This document shows, piece by piece, positions 15,935 through 24,813 of a DNA stretch of 64,000 nt (position 1 is the first letter of the stretch; every line of letters begins with the position of its first letter). A program made the translations under genes and the position numbers. The notes under the pieces are model-generated. The model was given only the letters and a program-made list of their open reading frames with translations. It was not told the DNA's origin and ran no database searches. This DNA comes from Luteibacter aegosomaticola. Its GTDB lineage: Bacteria > Pseudomonadota > Gammaproteobacteria > Xanthomonadales > Rhodanobacteraceae. The stretch is taken from contig NZ_CP095741.1 in the NCBI RefSeq assembly GCF_023078475.1, positions 620,001 to 684,000 of the forward strand, given 5' to 3'.

Positions 15935-18326
15935 ACTTCGCCTTGGGGAGTGCCCAGGCCATCACGTAGTCGCCGCGGTCGGGCGACTGGCGTGCGCCGC
16001 CAGCGGTCAGCACGATGTACTGGCGGCCGGTCTTCGGCGACACAAACGTCATCGGACCACCCTGGCTGCCGACCGGCAGGCGTGCTTTCCACACTTCCTT
16101 GCCAGTCGATTCATCGAACGCCCGCAGGTAGTAGTCCTGCGTGCCGGCGAAGAAGACCAGGCCCGAGCGCGTGGCCAGCGAGGCACCGAGCGTCGGCATG
16201 CCAATCGGCATCGGGAGGTGCAGCTTCACCCCCATGGGGCCGGTGTCCTGCACGGTGCCGACGGGTACCTGCCACGCGATCTTGCGCGTATCCAGGTTGA
16301 TCGCGGTCATGGTGCCGAACGGCGGTTCCTGGCAGGGGATGCCGCCCGGCGACATGAAGCGGTTGCGATCCGACCAGTACGGCGTGCCGTACATCGAGGC
16401 GAGGCCCATCTCCACACCGCCGCCGCTGCCCTTCACCGCGTTACGTGGAATCAGGCGCGTCCACAGGCCGATGCGCATATCGTTGACGAACATCAGGTGG
16501 TTCGCTTCATCGATCGAAACGCCACCCCAGTTCATACCGCCGAGCGAACCGGGCCACTGCAGCGAAACGTCTTCACCTGGCGCGGTAAACGGACCGTCGT
16601 AACGCATCTGCTTGAACTGGATGCGGCAGTAAAGCTGGTCGAACGGTGTGGCGCCCCACATTGACGACTCGGTGAGACGCTGCGTGCCAATCGACGGCAT
16701 GCCCACGGAGAATGGCTGCGTCGGCGAATAGCGCTCGCCCTTCGCGTGACCCACGGCCACCGGCTTCTCCACGACATCGGCGATCGGCTGGCCGGTCGCA
16801 CGGTTCAGCATGAAGATCTGACCCTGCTTCGTGACCTGGACGAGTGCGGGCAGCGTGCCGCCCTTGCCATCGGGTACGTCGATGAGCGCGGGCTGTGCCG
16901 GCAGGTCGTAGTCCCACAGGTCGTGGTGCGTTGTCTGGAAGTGCCAGCGCACCTTGCCGGTCGCGGCGTCCAGCGCGACGACTGACGAGCTGTACTTGTC
17001 GTCGGCCGGCGTGCGCTCGCCACCCCATTGGTCCGGCGTGGTGTTGCCGGTCGGCAGGTAGACGAGGTTGAGCTTCGGATCGTAGGCCATCGACGTCCAC
17101 ACGTTCGGCGTGGCGCGCGTGTACGTTCCGTTGGGAAGCGGCGGCAGCTTCACGTCTTCGTCGCCGGGGTTCCACGCCCAGGCCAGCTGGCCCGTATGGA
17201 CATCGAATGCGCGGATCGCACCGGTCGGCTCATCAGTTTCGATGTTATCGGCGACGCGGCCGCCGACGATGACCAGGTTGCCTGCCACCAGCGGAGCCGC
17301 CGTGAGCGTATAGAAGCCTGGCTTCACCAGGCCCATGCCTTCGTGCAGGTTTACTTCGCCATTCGTGCCGAAGCCGTCGCAACGCTTGCCGGTATCAGCA
17401 TCGAGTGCGATCAGGCGTGCGTCGATGGTGGTTTCGATGATGCGCTTGTGGCATTCGCCCATGGCACCCGTGGAGACGGGAGTCGCGGAAGCGGTGGTGT
17501 CATCGTCAGCGTGGAAGCCGAGGCCGCGGCAACGCTGCCAGTTCGGCGCTTCGCTCTTCGGATCGAACCGCCAGCGCTGTTCGCCAGAATCGGCATCCAG
17601 TGCGATGACTTCGTTGTGCGGCGTGCAAACGTAAAGCGTATTGCCCACCTGCAGCGGCGTGTTCTGGTCTTCGGCGCCAAAGCCATTGCTCTTCGGGATA
17701 TCGCCAGTGCGGAACGTCCAGGCAAGCTGGAGATCCTTGACGTTCGCCTTATTGATCGCCGTGTGCGCGCTGTAATGCGTGCCGGCGGGGGTTCCAGCCC
17801 AGGCAGTCCAGTCAGCCGTGGTCGTATCGGCGGAGCCGTCGGTGGCCGGCACCTGAGCGCTGTCGAGGGTGGTGCCGTGGCGGGTGAACATGGAGCCAAA
17901 CGCCACGGCGACCGCGACCGCCAGCAGGACGGTGGTGAGCGGCGCGATGCGGCTTACGCCCCCATCATGGCGCCGCTTCAATGCGGGATAGACCGCACCC
18001 ACCAGTACGCCAATGCCAGCGAACGTGAGCAGACGCGAGATCAGGCCCCAGTAGTTGAAACCGGTGTCGTAAAGGGACCACACGAGGGTACCCACGAGCG
18101 CGATCGCATAGGCCTTGGGTCCCCATGGCCTGGCGGCTACCAACAGTACGCCGGACACCAGCAGTGCCAGGCCCATGGCGATGAAGTACCAGCTGCCGCC
18201 CAGCGCGGCGAGCTTCACGCCACCCCACAGCAGCCCTGCGCCCATCAGCACGACCAGCACGCCGAGGAGGCGGGCTAGCCAGACCAGCGCAACGGATGCG
18301 CCCTTGCTCTTGTTCATCGTAGTCAC
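15933..18326 (-). CDS. gcd: Membrane-bound PQQ-dependent glucose dehydrogenase
   Basis: Oxidises periplasmic aldoses (glucose to gluconolactone) and passes electrons to ubiquinone. The 797-residue length fits the family. Five hydrophobic segments occupy about residues 10-155, followed by the eight-bladed PQQ propeller with typical segments such as GTPAGTHYSAHTAINKANV, WRFDPKSEAPNWQRCRGLGF and DLWDYDLPAQPALIDV. The porin gene oprB lies just upstream on the same strand (7-base gap), consistent with a sugar entry/oxidation operon. A second possible start is the internal ATG four codons in. Confidence 0.95.
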   Translation of the reverse strand: MTTMNKSKGASVALVWLARLLGVLVVLMGAGLLWGGVKLAALGGSWYFIAMGLALLVSGVLLVAARPWGPKAYAIALVGTLVWSLYDTGFNYWGLISRLLTFAGIGVLVGAVYPALKRRHDGGVSRIAPLTTVLLAVAVAVAFGSMFTRHGTTLDSAQVPATDGSADTTTADWTAWAGTPAGTHYSAHTAINKANVKDLQLAWTFRTGDIPKSNGFGAEDQNTPLQVGNTLYVCTPHNEVIALDADSGEQRWRFDPKSEAPNWQRCRGLGFHADDDTTASATPVSTGAMGECHKRIIETTIDARLIALDADTGKRCDGFGTNGEVNLHEGMGLVKPGFYTLTAAPLVAGNLVIVGGRVADNIETDEPTGAIRAFDVHTGQLAWAWNPGDEDVKLPPLPNGTYTRATPNVWTSMAYDPKLNLVYLPTGNTTPDQWGGERTPADDKYSSSVVALDAATGKVRWHFQTTHHDLWDYDLPAQPALIDVPDGKGGTLPALVQVTKQGQIFMLNRATGQPIADVVEKPVAVGHAKGERYSPTQPFSVGMPSIGTQRLTESSMWGATPFDQLYCRIQFKQMRYDGPFTAPGEDVSLQWPGSLGGMNWGGVSIDEANHLMFVNDMRIGLWTRLIPRNAVKGSGGGVEMGLASMYGTPYWSDRNRFMSPGGIPCQEPPFGTMTAINLDTRKIAWQVPVGTVQDTGPMGVKLHLPMPIGMPTLGASLATRSGLVFFAGTQDYYLRAFDESTGKEVWKARLPVGSQGGPMTFVSPKTGRQYIVLTAGGARQSPDRGDYVMAWALPKAK

Positions 18327-18333
18327 CTGTCTC

Positions 18334-19647
18334 TCAGAGCGTCGCTTTCAGCTGCAGGCCGAAAGCGATCACGTTTTGCGTGCGACGTTGCGAGAAGGCG
18401 CCCGGATCCTTGACGTACTGGACATCCGGGCGCACGAGGAACCACCGGTTCACGCGCCAGCCGTAGCTGAGCTCGACGACGCTTTCCGCGTCCGGCAGTG
18501 TGTTGAGGAACGCATCCTGCGCAGGCGCGATCTGCGCGGCGCGCCACGCGCGATCGATGCGCGGGTTGATGACGGCGCGCACGTAGCCAAGGGCCACTGT
18601 GTCGAGAGGGCGGCTTGGGAACGTGCCCTGGTAGATGGCATCGATGGAATACCAGGACGTCATCTGGGCCGTGCGGGCATCGGCCTTCATCACTTCACCG
18701 GCCAGCACGAGCCCGCGGCGCGGGTCGCGCGCTTCCTGGTGAACACGAACCGTGCCCAGCGCATACGCGCCATAGCGGCCGCTGGTTTCGCCATCACGGC
18801 CCTGGCGCGCTACGCGGCTGTTGTCGTAGTAGGCGCCCAGCTTCAGTTCCGCCGCATGCATCGCTTGTGGATCGCGGCTATGCAGGTCGAGTTCGACCGG
18901 CACCATGCTGCCGGTGGATCCACGCGCGTGCAGCGAAAAGCCGTGGTCTTCGGTGCTGTAGCCCGGGTTGACCTCGAAGACGCCGACGCGCAGATCGGCG
19001 GTGGGCGCGAGGTGCCAGTTCACCCGGATGCCGGGACGCGCGTTCGGGTAGTTGCCCCAGCCGCTGCCGGCTGACATGGCGAGCGGGTGCGCGCAGAACG
19101 CCGCATTTACCAGTTCGCAAAGGATGGGCAGGCCACCGAAATCGTTACCCATCGCCCACAGGCCCAGCTTGATGTTGGCACGCGAACCCGCGATGTCCTG
19201 GTCGTAGCTGAGTTCGGTGAGCTTGAGGAACTGGCTGCTATAGACCTCCTGGATGGGCATGCGGTTGCCCGCCAGGTCGGTGGTAGCGCCGCGGCCCGCA
19301 CGATCGTTGAGGGTGATGTGGAACGTGCCCTGCGCCCAGCCGGCGAGCTTGCGCATATCGAGGTCGGCGCCAAAGCGCAGCTGCTGCGCATAACGCGTGC
19401 CCTGGCGCAGGCCGCCGCTGGCGACGCGGAAGGTCTCGGAGACGTAGTCACCGCGCAGCGTCACGCCCTGCTTCTCCCAGCGGCTCCGCGTGGTTGTGAC
19501 GGACTCCGTGGGTGCATCGGGCGCATCCGCATCCTCGGCTATGGCGTTGCCGCCGTAGGAGGCCATGGCCATCAGGACGCCGGCGCTCCACACCGCTCGC
19601 CGGCGGTGGCGCGGCCCGCGTACGGTGGTATGGGTACTGCATTGCAT
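18334..19647 (-). CDS. oprB: OprB-type carbohydrate porin
   Basis: Outer-membrane beta-barrel for sugar diffusion, about 437 residues. A basic/hydrophobic signal segment (about residues 15-38, ending YGGNAIAED) leads into the OprB core: WEKQGVTLRGDYVSETF, a repeated amphipathic strand pattern, GSGWGNYPNARPGI, and a terminal strand ending GLQLKATL. Start at ATG 19647 has GGTGAAG upstream; a GTG at 19677 is the alternative. It is the first gene of the oprB-gcd operon. The barrel end has Leu rather than Phe as last residue. Confidence 0.9.
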   Translation of the reverse strand: MQCSTHTTVRGPRHRRRAVWSAGVLMAMASYGGNAIAEDADAPDAPTESVTTTRSRWEKQGVTLRGDYVSETFRVASGGLRQGTRYAQQLRFGADLDMRKLAGWAQGTFHITLNDRAGRGATTDLAGNRMPIQEVYSSQFLKLTELSYDQDIAGSRANIKLGLWAMGNDFGGLPILCELVNAAFCAHPLAMSAGSGWGNYPNARPGIRVNWHLAPTADLRVGVFEVNPGYSTEDHGFSLHARGSTGSMVPVELDLHSRDPQAMHAAELKLGAYYDNSRVARQGRDGETSGRYGAYALGTVRVHQEARDPRRGLVLAGEVMKADARTAQMTSWYSIDAIYQGTFPSRPLDTVALGYVRAVINPRIDRAWRAAQIAPAQDAFLNTLPDAESVVELSYGWRVNRWFLVRPDVQYVKDPGAFSQRRTQNVIAFGLQLKATL

Positions 19648-19824
19648 AGACTTCACCTGGCAGATCGCAGGCCGCACGACGCCATCCAGCGCGCGATAAG
19701 CGGCCGGGGGAGGGGTGCATGCCGGTTGGGGTGCAAAGGGGCGGCTCCCTCGGGGAGCAAGGCCGCTGGGTGCGACCTTATGCCGTTTTGACGGCGATCC
19801 AGCCGTCTGCTTTGCTGGAATGAC

Positions 19825-19853
19825 AATCTACGCTTGCCCTGTCAGGCATACAA
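19825..19853 (-). promoter_or_regulatory. Predicted promoter of oprB-gcd
   Basis: On the minus strand TTGTAT (19853-19848), a 17-base spacer and TAGATT (19830-19825). It lies in the 258-base gap between oprB and the divergent LysR gene and overlaps the palindrome TAACAATTGTA-like sequence near 19849-19860, which could be a regulator site. The leader to oprB would be about 170 bases. Confidence 0.55.
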
Positions 19854-19905
19854 TTGTTATTTCGACAAACCAACCTTGCCGACCCGGCAAGCAAGGCGGC
19901 CTGCC

Positions 19906-20871
19906 ATGCACAAGAACGTGAACCTTCTCGCCCTGCGCCTGTTCGTGCGCGTGGCCACGCACGGCAGCTTTTCCCAGGCCGCCGCGGAGCTGAACCTCCT
20001 GCCGTCATCGGCCTCGCGGCATATCGCGGCGCTTGAGCACGCGTTGGGCCAGGCACTGTTTACCCGCCACTCGCGTGCCGTGCGCCTGACGGACGCGGGG
20101 CAGCGCTATTACGAATCCATCCGTGAAGCGATCGAACAAATCGACCAGGCGGGCGAACACATCGGCGAAGAAGATGAGCCGCGAGGCCGCCTGAAGATCA
20201 GCGCACCGCCGGCGTTCGCGCGCCGCCATCTTGCACCGATACTCATGCGCTTCCAGGAACGGCATCCGGCGGTCGAACTCGACCTGTGGCTCACCGATAC
20301 GTTCTCGGACCCGGTAGAAGCGGGCATCGATGTATCCATCCGGATCGGCGAGCTGAATGACTCGCGGATGCTCGCCCGCTTGCTGGCGATCCAATCGTTC
20401 GTACTTTGCGCAGCACCCGCATACGTCGAAGCGTGCGGTGCGCCGCAGGATCCTGCGGAACTGAGCAGCCACAACTGCCTGGTCTACCAGGCCACCTACG
20501 GCCCGCAGAAATGGCACTACCGTTCGGGCGACGCGCCGTTCGTCCCGGTGGATGCCGGTGGCAACGTTCGCAGCAACTACATCGAATACCTCCTGGAGAT
20601 GGTGCGCGGTGGGAAAGGCATCGTCTGCTTCCCGACCTGGCTCGCCAGCCGTTATCTGGAGCGTGGCGAACTGGTGCCGTTGCTGGGCGAGATGACGTGG
20701 GCGCTCGAGCCGGATGCCCTGGGCATCCATGCGGTCTATCCAGCGAATCGGCAGCGGTCTCGCAAGACGCAGAGCTTCCTGCAGTGGCTGGGCGAATCGA
20801 TCGGTGAGCCACCGTATTGGGATGGCTGGCAACGCGTGGCCGCAGCAAAGCCGAAGCCACGCCGTCGCTAA
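19906..20871 (+). CDS. LysR-type transcriptional regulator
   Basis: A 321-residue regulator. The winged helix lies in residues about 6-65 (LLALRLFVRVATHGSFSQAA, then AAELNLLPSSASRHIAAL). The substrate-binding domain runs from about 90 to 300 with the common PPAFARRHLAPIL start. It diverges from oprB-gcd across 258 bases and precedes the GH13 gene on its own strand, so it may control either side. No signal beyond the family pattern indicates the effector. The ATG at 19906 is preferred over an in-frame ATG at 19834, which would add an atypical N-terminus. Confidence 0.92.
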   Translation: MHKNVNLLALRLFVRVATHGSFSQAAAELNLLPSSASRHIAALEHALGQALFTRHSRAVRLTDAGQRYYESIREAIEQIDQAGEHIGEEDEPRGRLKISAPPAFARRHLAPILMRFQERHPAVELDLWLTDTFSDPVEAGIDVSIRIGELNDSRMLARLLAIQSFVLCAAPAYVEACGAPQDPAELSSHNCLVYQATYGPQKWHYRSGDAPFVPVDAGGNVRSNYIEYLLEMVRGGKGIVCFPTWLASRYLERGELVPLLGEMTWALEPDALGIHAVYPANRQRSRKTQSFLQWLGESIGEPPYWDGWQRVAAAKPKPRRR

Positions 20872-20951
20872 GGGTGCTTCCGTGACTTGTGCCGGTTGAC
20901 GCATGCGGCTGTGCAGGCTCTTATCGGGAGCTTGCCCCAGGGAGTTGAACC

Positions 20952-22703
20952 ATGCGCCACGCTGCGCGACGCCTCGCCGCCGCTACCTTCCTTACGCTGG
21001 CACCCGCGCTAGGCCTCACTGCCGAGGCCTCCTCTATCTCGCCGTGGTGGAAGCATGCGGTGGTGCTCGAGGTGTATCCGCGCAGCTACGCCGACAGCAA
21101 CGGCGACGGCGTGGGCGATCTGAATGGCATCACGTCGCACCTCGATGATGTGGTGTCCCTCGGGGCAGACACGATCTGGATCACCCCGATGTATCCATCC
21201 CCGCAGGTGGATTTCGGATATGACATCGCGGACTACCAGGCCGTCGATCCGCAGTATGGTTCGCTCGCCGACTTCGACCGCATGGTGGCCGAGGCAAAGA
21301 AGCGTCATGTGCACGTCGTACTCGACATGGTGATGAACCACACCTCGGATAAAAATCCGTGGTTTGTTGACTCGGCTCGTTCCCGCACCAGCGCGCATGC
21401 CGATTGGTACGTCTGGAATGATGGCGTTGATGTGAACGCGCCCGGGGTGACGGCGTTCCAGAAACGCTACGTGCATGATGGCAAGGTGCCCCCGAACAAC
21501 TGGCAATCCATGTTCGGTGGCACGGCGTGGGAATGGGCACCTTCACGAAAGCAGTTCTACTACCACCGCTTCTACCCCCAGCAGCCCGATCTCAACTGGC
21601 GCAATCCGGCGGTGGAGAAGGCGATGTTTGGCGCGATCCGCTTCTGGCTCGATCGTGGCGTGGACGGCTTCCGGCTGGATGCGATTTCCACACTGTTCGA
21701 GGACACGAAGCTGCGCAACGATCCCGAGCGCGGTGGTACCAATCCGCACGGTGATCCCAACCTGCACTACGCGTACAGCGACAAGCTGCCCGAAGTCCAT
21801 GATGTGATGCGCCGCCTGCGTAAGCTGGTCGATGCGTACCCTGGTGACCGCGTACTCATCGGTGAGACCTATGAGCCCACCACCGAAGCGCTTGTGCCCT
21901 GGTATGGCGGCAAGGCGCAGGATGAGCTGCAGCTGCCGATGGACATGTTGCCGGGCTTCGGCTGGGGCACGAAGTTCGATGCCGCGTGGTTCCGCAAGCA
22001 CCTTGAGGACGCGCAAGTGCAACTCGAGGGTGGTACGCCCCTCATGGCCTTCGACAACCACGACAACGAACGCTCCATCGATCGCTATGGCGATGGCAAG
22101 CACGACATCGACCGGGCCAAGGTGCTTGCGGCCTTGTTGTTCATGAACCGTGGCGTCGCCATGACCTATTACGGCGCACCCCTGGGCATGACCACGTCGG
22201 TGCCTGCGCGGAAGGAAGACGTGCGCGATCCTGTTGGCATCGCGAACTGGCCGAACGACAAGGGACGTGACGGCGAGCGTACGCCCATGCAGTGGACCGC
22301 CGGGCCGCAGGCTGGCTTCTCGACTAACCCTGCTACCTGGCTTCCCGTCGCGACGAACTACAGCACGGTGAACGTGGCCTCCGAGCTTAAGGATCCGCAG
22401 TCACTACTTCAGTGGTACCGCACGCTTATTGCGCTGCGCCAGGATAACCCGGCCATCCGAGATGGCCGCATGGTCTTCGTCGACCGCACTAATCCGGATG
22501 TGCTGGCCTGGGTGCGCGAAGGCGAGGTGCCGGTCCTGGTCGCCATGAATTTCAGCGATAAGCCGCGCGTGCTCAAGACGGGACTTGAGGCGAAGACGAT
22601 CCATACACTCGCCGCCAGCACGCCCGCGCTGTCAGGTGCGGCCTCACTGGATGGGACGACGCTGCCGCCCTTCAGCGCCTGGGTTGTGTCGTTCACCAGG
22701 TAA
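20952..22703 (+). CDS. Secreted GH13 alpha-glucosidase (oligo-1,6-glucosidase type)
   Basis: Hydrolyses alpha-glucosidic links in malto- or isomalto-oligosaccharides, probably in the periplasm: a signal peptide covers residues 1-26 (cut near LTAEA-SS). The GH13 barrel shows region I DMVMNHTS (125-132), region II GFRLDAIS with nucleophile Asp243, region III IGETYEP with acid/base Glu305, and region IV FDNHDNERS with Asp371. Length 583 fits the family. It follows the LysR gene by 80 bases. Its last 60 bases overlap the end of the convergent winged-helix gene. Confidence 0.92.
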   Translation: MRHAARRLAAATFLTLAPALGLTAEASSISPWWKHAVVLEVYPRSYADSNGDGVGDLNGITSHLDDVVSLGADTIWITPMYPSPQVDFGYDIADYQAVDPQYGSLADFDRMVAEAKKRHVHVVLDMVMNHTSDKNPWFVDSARSRTSAHADWYVWNDGVDVNAPGVTAFQKRYVHDGKVPPNNWQSMFGGTAWEWAPSRKQFYYHRFYPQQPDLNWRNPAVEKAMFGAIRFWLDRGVDGFRLDAISTLFEDTKLRNDPERGGTNPHGDPNLHYAYSDKLPEVHDVMRRLRKLVDAYPGDRVLIGETYEPTTEALVPWYGGKAQDELQLPMDMLPGFGWGTKFDAAWFRKHLEDAQVQLEGGTPLMAFDNHDNERSIDRYGDGKHDIDRAKVLAALLFMNRGVAMTYYGAPLGMTTSVPARKEDVRDPVGIANWPNDKGRDGERTPMQWTAGPQAGFSTNPATWLPVATNYSTVNVASELKDPQSLLQWYRTLIALRQDNPAIRDGRMVFVDRTNPDVLAWVREGEVPVLVAMNFSDKPRVLKTGLEAKTIHTLAASTPALSGAASLDGTTLPPFSAWVVSFTR

Positions 22704-23252
22704 CGTGACTTGCACCTGCGCGGCGAGCCAGTCGCGCGCCTCATCGACGGCGCCCAGCGCGTGCGGCAGGGCGCCGTCGATCACCAGGGTGGCCGCTATG
22801 CGCAACAGGATGGCCGCCAGGGTTTGCCACTCGTCCGCATCGTTGGGGCCGAGTGCGCGCATGCGCCGCTGGAACGCCGGCGCGGCTCCCCACCGGCGGA
22901 TCGCCGCTTCAAGCCGGTCTTCGGCATGGCGCACGGGCCCTACCCGGGCAACGAGAAGGTACCCGCGCTTGCGCACCGTAGCGATATAGCGGGGGACCTT
23001 CGCATTGTCGCCAAGCGTGCGGCGAAGCATGGCCACCGCCTTGTGCACGGGGTTATCGCCGAAAAAGCCCCCACGCCAGCACGCGTCCAGTAGTTCTTCG
23101 ACACCGACCACCTGGCCTCGTCGTCGCGCCAGCGCACATAGCACGTCCATATGCCGAGGCTCGAGCTGCCGCAGGACGCCGCGGCGCGTGATGGTCCGCT
23201 GCTTTGGGTCCACGATCCAGTCGGCAATGAGAAAGGGAGAAGACGCGAACAC
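22644..23252 (-). CDS. Winged-helix (OmpR-type) DNA-binding protein, short CadC-like
   Basis: A 202-residue protein. Residues about 1-100 form an OmpR/PhoB-type winged helix (EPRHMDVLCALARRRGQVVG, FFGDNPVHKAVAMLRRTLGD, and the wing ATVRKRGYLL). There is no receiver domain and no clear transmembrane segment, so it is neither a response regulator nor a full CadC. The C-terminal 100 residues are helical with one moderately hydrophobic stretch (ILLRIAATLVIDGALPHALG). It diverges from the LuxR gene across 142 bases and overlaps the GH13 3' end tail-to-tail by 60 bases. Confidence 0.8.
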   Translation of the reverse strand: MFASSPFLIADWIVDPKQRTITRRGVLRQLEPRHMDVLCALARRRGQVVGVEELLDACWRGGFFGDNPVHKAVAMLRRTLGDNAKVPRYIATVRKRGYLLVARVGPVRHAEDRLEAAIRRWGAAPAFQRRMRALGPNDADEWQTLAAILLRIAATLVIDGALPHALGAVDEARDWLAAQVQVTLPGERHNPGAEGRQRRPIQ

Positions 23253-23394
23253 GTACTACATGCCGCCGGCAGTTGGTGCCGGCATAGGCAACCAGTTGAT
23301 TTATCGGTTATTTGGCTGGCCGTAAGGTTTCCGGAAGGACGTGAGAATGTTCTCTCGTCAACGGTACGCGCCTGCCCAAACCAGGAGTAGGTCA

Positions 23395-24069
23395 ATGCAA
23401 GGAAACCCCATTCTGTCACATGGCGCCGCGCGGCCCGTTCGCGTTGTGCTGGCAGATGAGCAGGAGCTGATGAGGGAAGGGTTGGCGGCGCTGTTGTCGC
23501 AGCAAGACAGGTTCGAGGTCGTTGGGACCACGGGAGATGGGCGCGATTGCCTGCGGTTATGCGTCGATCGCAAGCCGGATCTGTTGGTGTTCAACGAGAA
23601 TATGCCTGGGCTCAATGGCATCGAGGCAGCGCGAAGGGTCGCGTCGCGTTGCCCGCAAACGCGGATGCTGTGCCTTTCAGAGAGTGCGGACCGGCCCTGC
23701 GTACGTGCTGCGTTCGACGCGGGCGCGCATGGGTATGTGCTGAAGCGATGCACATTCGCGAACCTTGTCGATGGGATAGACAGTGTCCTGTCATCGCGAT
23801 ACCACGTCAGCCCCGAACTGGCACACGTACTCGTCGAAGCGTTCTGCCAGGGCCATGACCCGGCATCCGCGCTTACGCCGCGTGAGAAAGAGGTGGCGCA
23901 GCTCTATGCAGAAGGGCATTCCACGCGCCAGATCGCCGAGCGTTTGCATATCAGCATGAAAACGGTAGGGACGCATCGCGAGCACATACTCGCGAAGCTC
24001 GAGCTGGAGGGCATCGCAGATCTCACGCGCTACGCCTTGCGTACGGGCCTGATAGCGCTCGACGCATGA
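23395..24069 (+). CDS. LuxR-family response regulator with degenerate receiver
   Basis: A 224-residue two-domain regulator. The receiver spans residues about 15-135 and the LuxR helix-turn-helix about 158-222 (LTPREKEVAQLYAEGHSTRQ). The phospho-acceptor position is Asn67 (DLLVFNENMPGLNG) where active receivers have Asp, and the acidic pair is DE (21-22); Lys117 is kept. It therefore probably works without phosphorylation. The ATG at 23395 follows AGGAGTAGGTCA. It lies directly upstream of the DUF2589 cluster and may control it. Confidence 0.9.
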   Translation: MQGNPILSHGAARPVRVVLADEQELMREGLAALLSQQDRFEVVGTTGDGRDCLRLCVDRKPDLLVFNENMPGLNGIEAARRVASRCPQTRMLCLSESADRPCVRAAFDAGAHGYVLKRCTFANLVDGIDSVLSSRYHVSPELAHVLVEAFCQGHDPASALTPREKEVAQLYAEGHSTRQIAERLHISMKTVGTHREHILAKLELEGIADLTRYALRTGLIALDA

Positions 24070-24164
24070 CCGATACGCATATCAGCTCATCGCCGATAGC
24101 CTGAAAGCTCCATGAAAGTCCATAGTTCGAACACAGCGGCGCACACGCCAAGAAGGAGACACGG

Positions 24165-24212
24165 ATGCGAAAGAAGAACAGGACGTTCAGCGGTGTGTGC
24201 GTCGCCCGATGA
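24165..24212 (+). CDS. Predicted 15-residue leader peptide
   Basis: The small frame MRKKNRTFSGVCVAR starts at an ATG with an excellent ribosome site (AAGAAGGAGACACGG) and ends at a TGA that overlaps the ATG of the next gene as ATGA. The downstream gene has no ribosome site of its own, so translational coupling is the simplest reading. No amino-acid run suggesting attenuation is present. Confidence 0.5.
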   Translation: MRKKNRTFSGVCVAR

Positions 24213-24736
24213 CAACTACCCCACTTGAGAGCCTTATCGAAGCCATGGCTGGCGCCGTGGTCGAAGCGCAGACAAGGATCGAGCAAGCGCAGGTGGCGCA
24301 TCTGGCGGATTACTTCGATGAAGACAACCGACCCAAGAGCGTGGTGATCCGTATGCCATCGATGCAAGCGGGCGCAGGCGAGAACGATGAAGATCTCTAC
24401 CGTGCGCCCTTGCTCCCACTCGTTCCCACGACATCGTTGCGCATCAAGGACGTGGAGATCAGCTTCGATGCCGAACTCGGAGCCTTCTTCGCAGCCGATA
24501 ACGCGGACGAGGATGGCATACAGGCTATCGATAAAGGGCGCTGGGCCTTTCTTTCCCGGGTACGAAAAGGCTCAGTGGCTTTGGATACCAACGCTAGCCA
24601 ACGTTCCCGAGACACTGGCAACGTCCACGTCAAGTTGCGCGTCGAAGGTGTGGAACCTACCGACGGCGTCTCGCGGCTCACCAACCATTTAGCGATGACC
24701 CAAGGGGTCTTCCAGACGTTCCGGCCGGGCGACTAA
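24209..24736 (+). CDS. DUF2589 family protein (first copy)
   Basis: A 175-residue protein of unknown function. It begins with a helical segment PLESLIEAMAGAVVEAQTRIEQAQ and then shows the family core APLLPLVPTTSLRIKDVEISFD, which corresponds to the VPLLSIV...VENVDITFD core of the neighbouring gene; both end in a beta-rich domain. No signal peptide or membrane segment. The start ATG overlaps the stop of the 15-codon leader frame. The second DUF2589 gene follows 77 bases later. The two paralogues are divergent, suggesting a hetero-assembly rather than a recent duplication. Confidence 0.75.
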   Translation: MTTTPLESLIEAMAGAVVEAQTRIEQAQVAHLADYFDEDNRPKSVVIRMPSMQAGAGENDEDLYRAPLLPLVPTTSLRIKDVEISFDAELGAFFAADNADEDGIQAIDKGRWAFLSRVRKGSVALDTNASQRSRDTGNVHVKLRVEGVEPTDGVSRLTNHLAMTQGVFQTFRPGD

Positions 24737-24813
24737 CCCTCCCCCACACCCGGCCGAACTCCCTGGTGCATGAAGCGCCGGGGGCCAATGTCGATACGTA
24801 AAGGAGTGACGTT

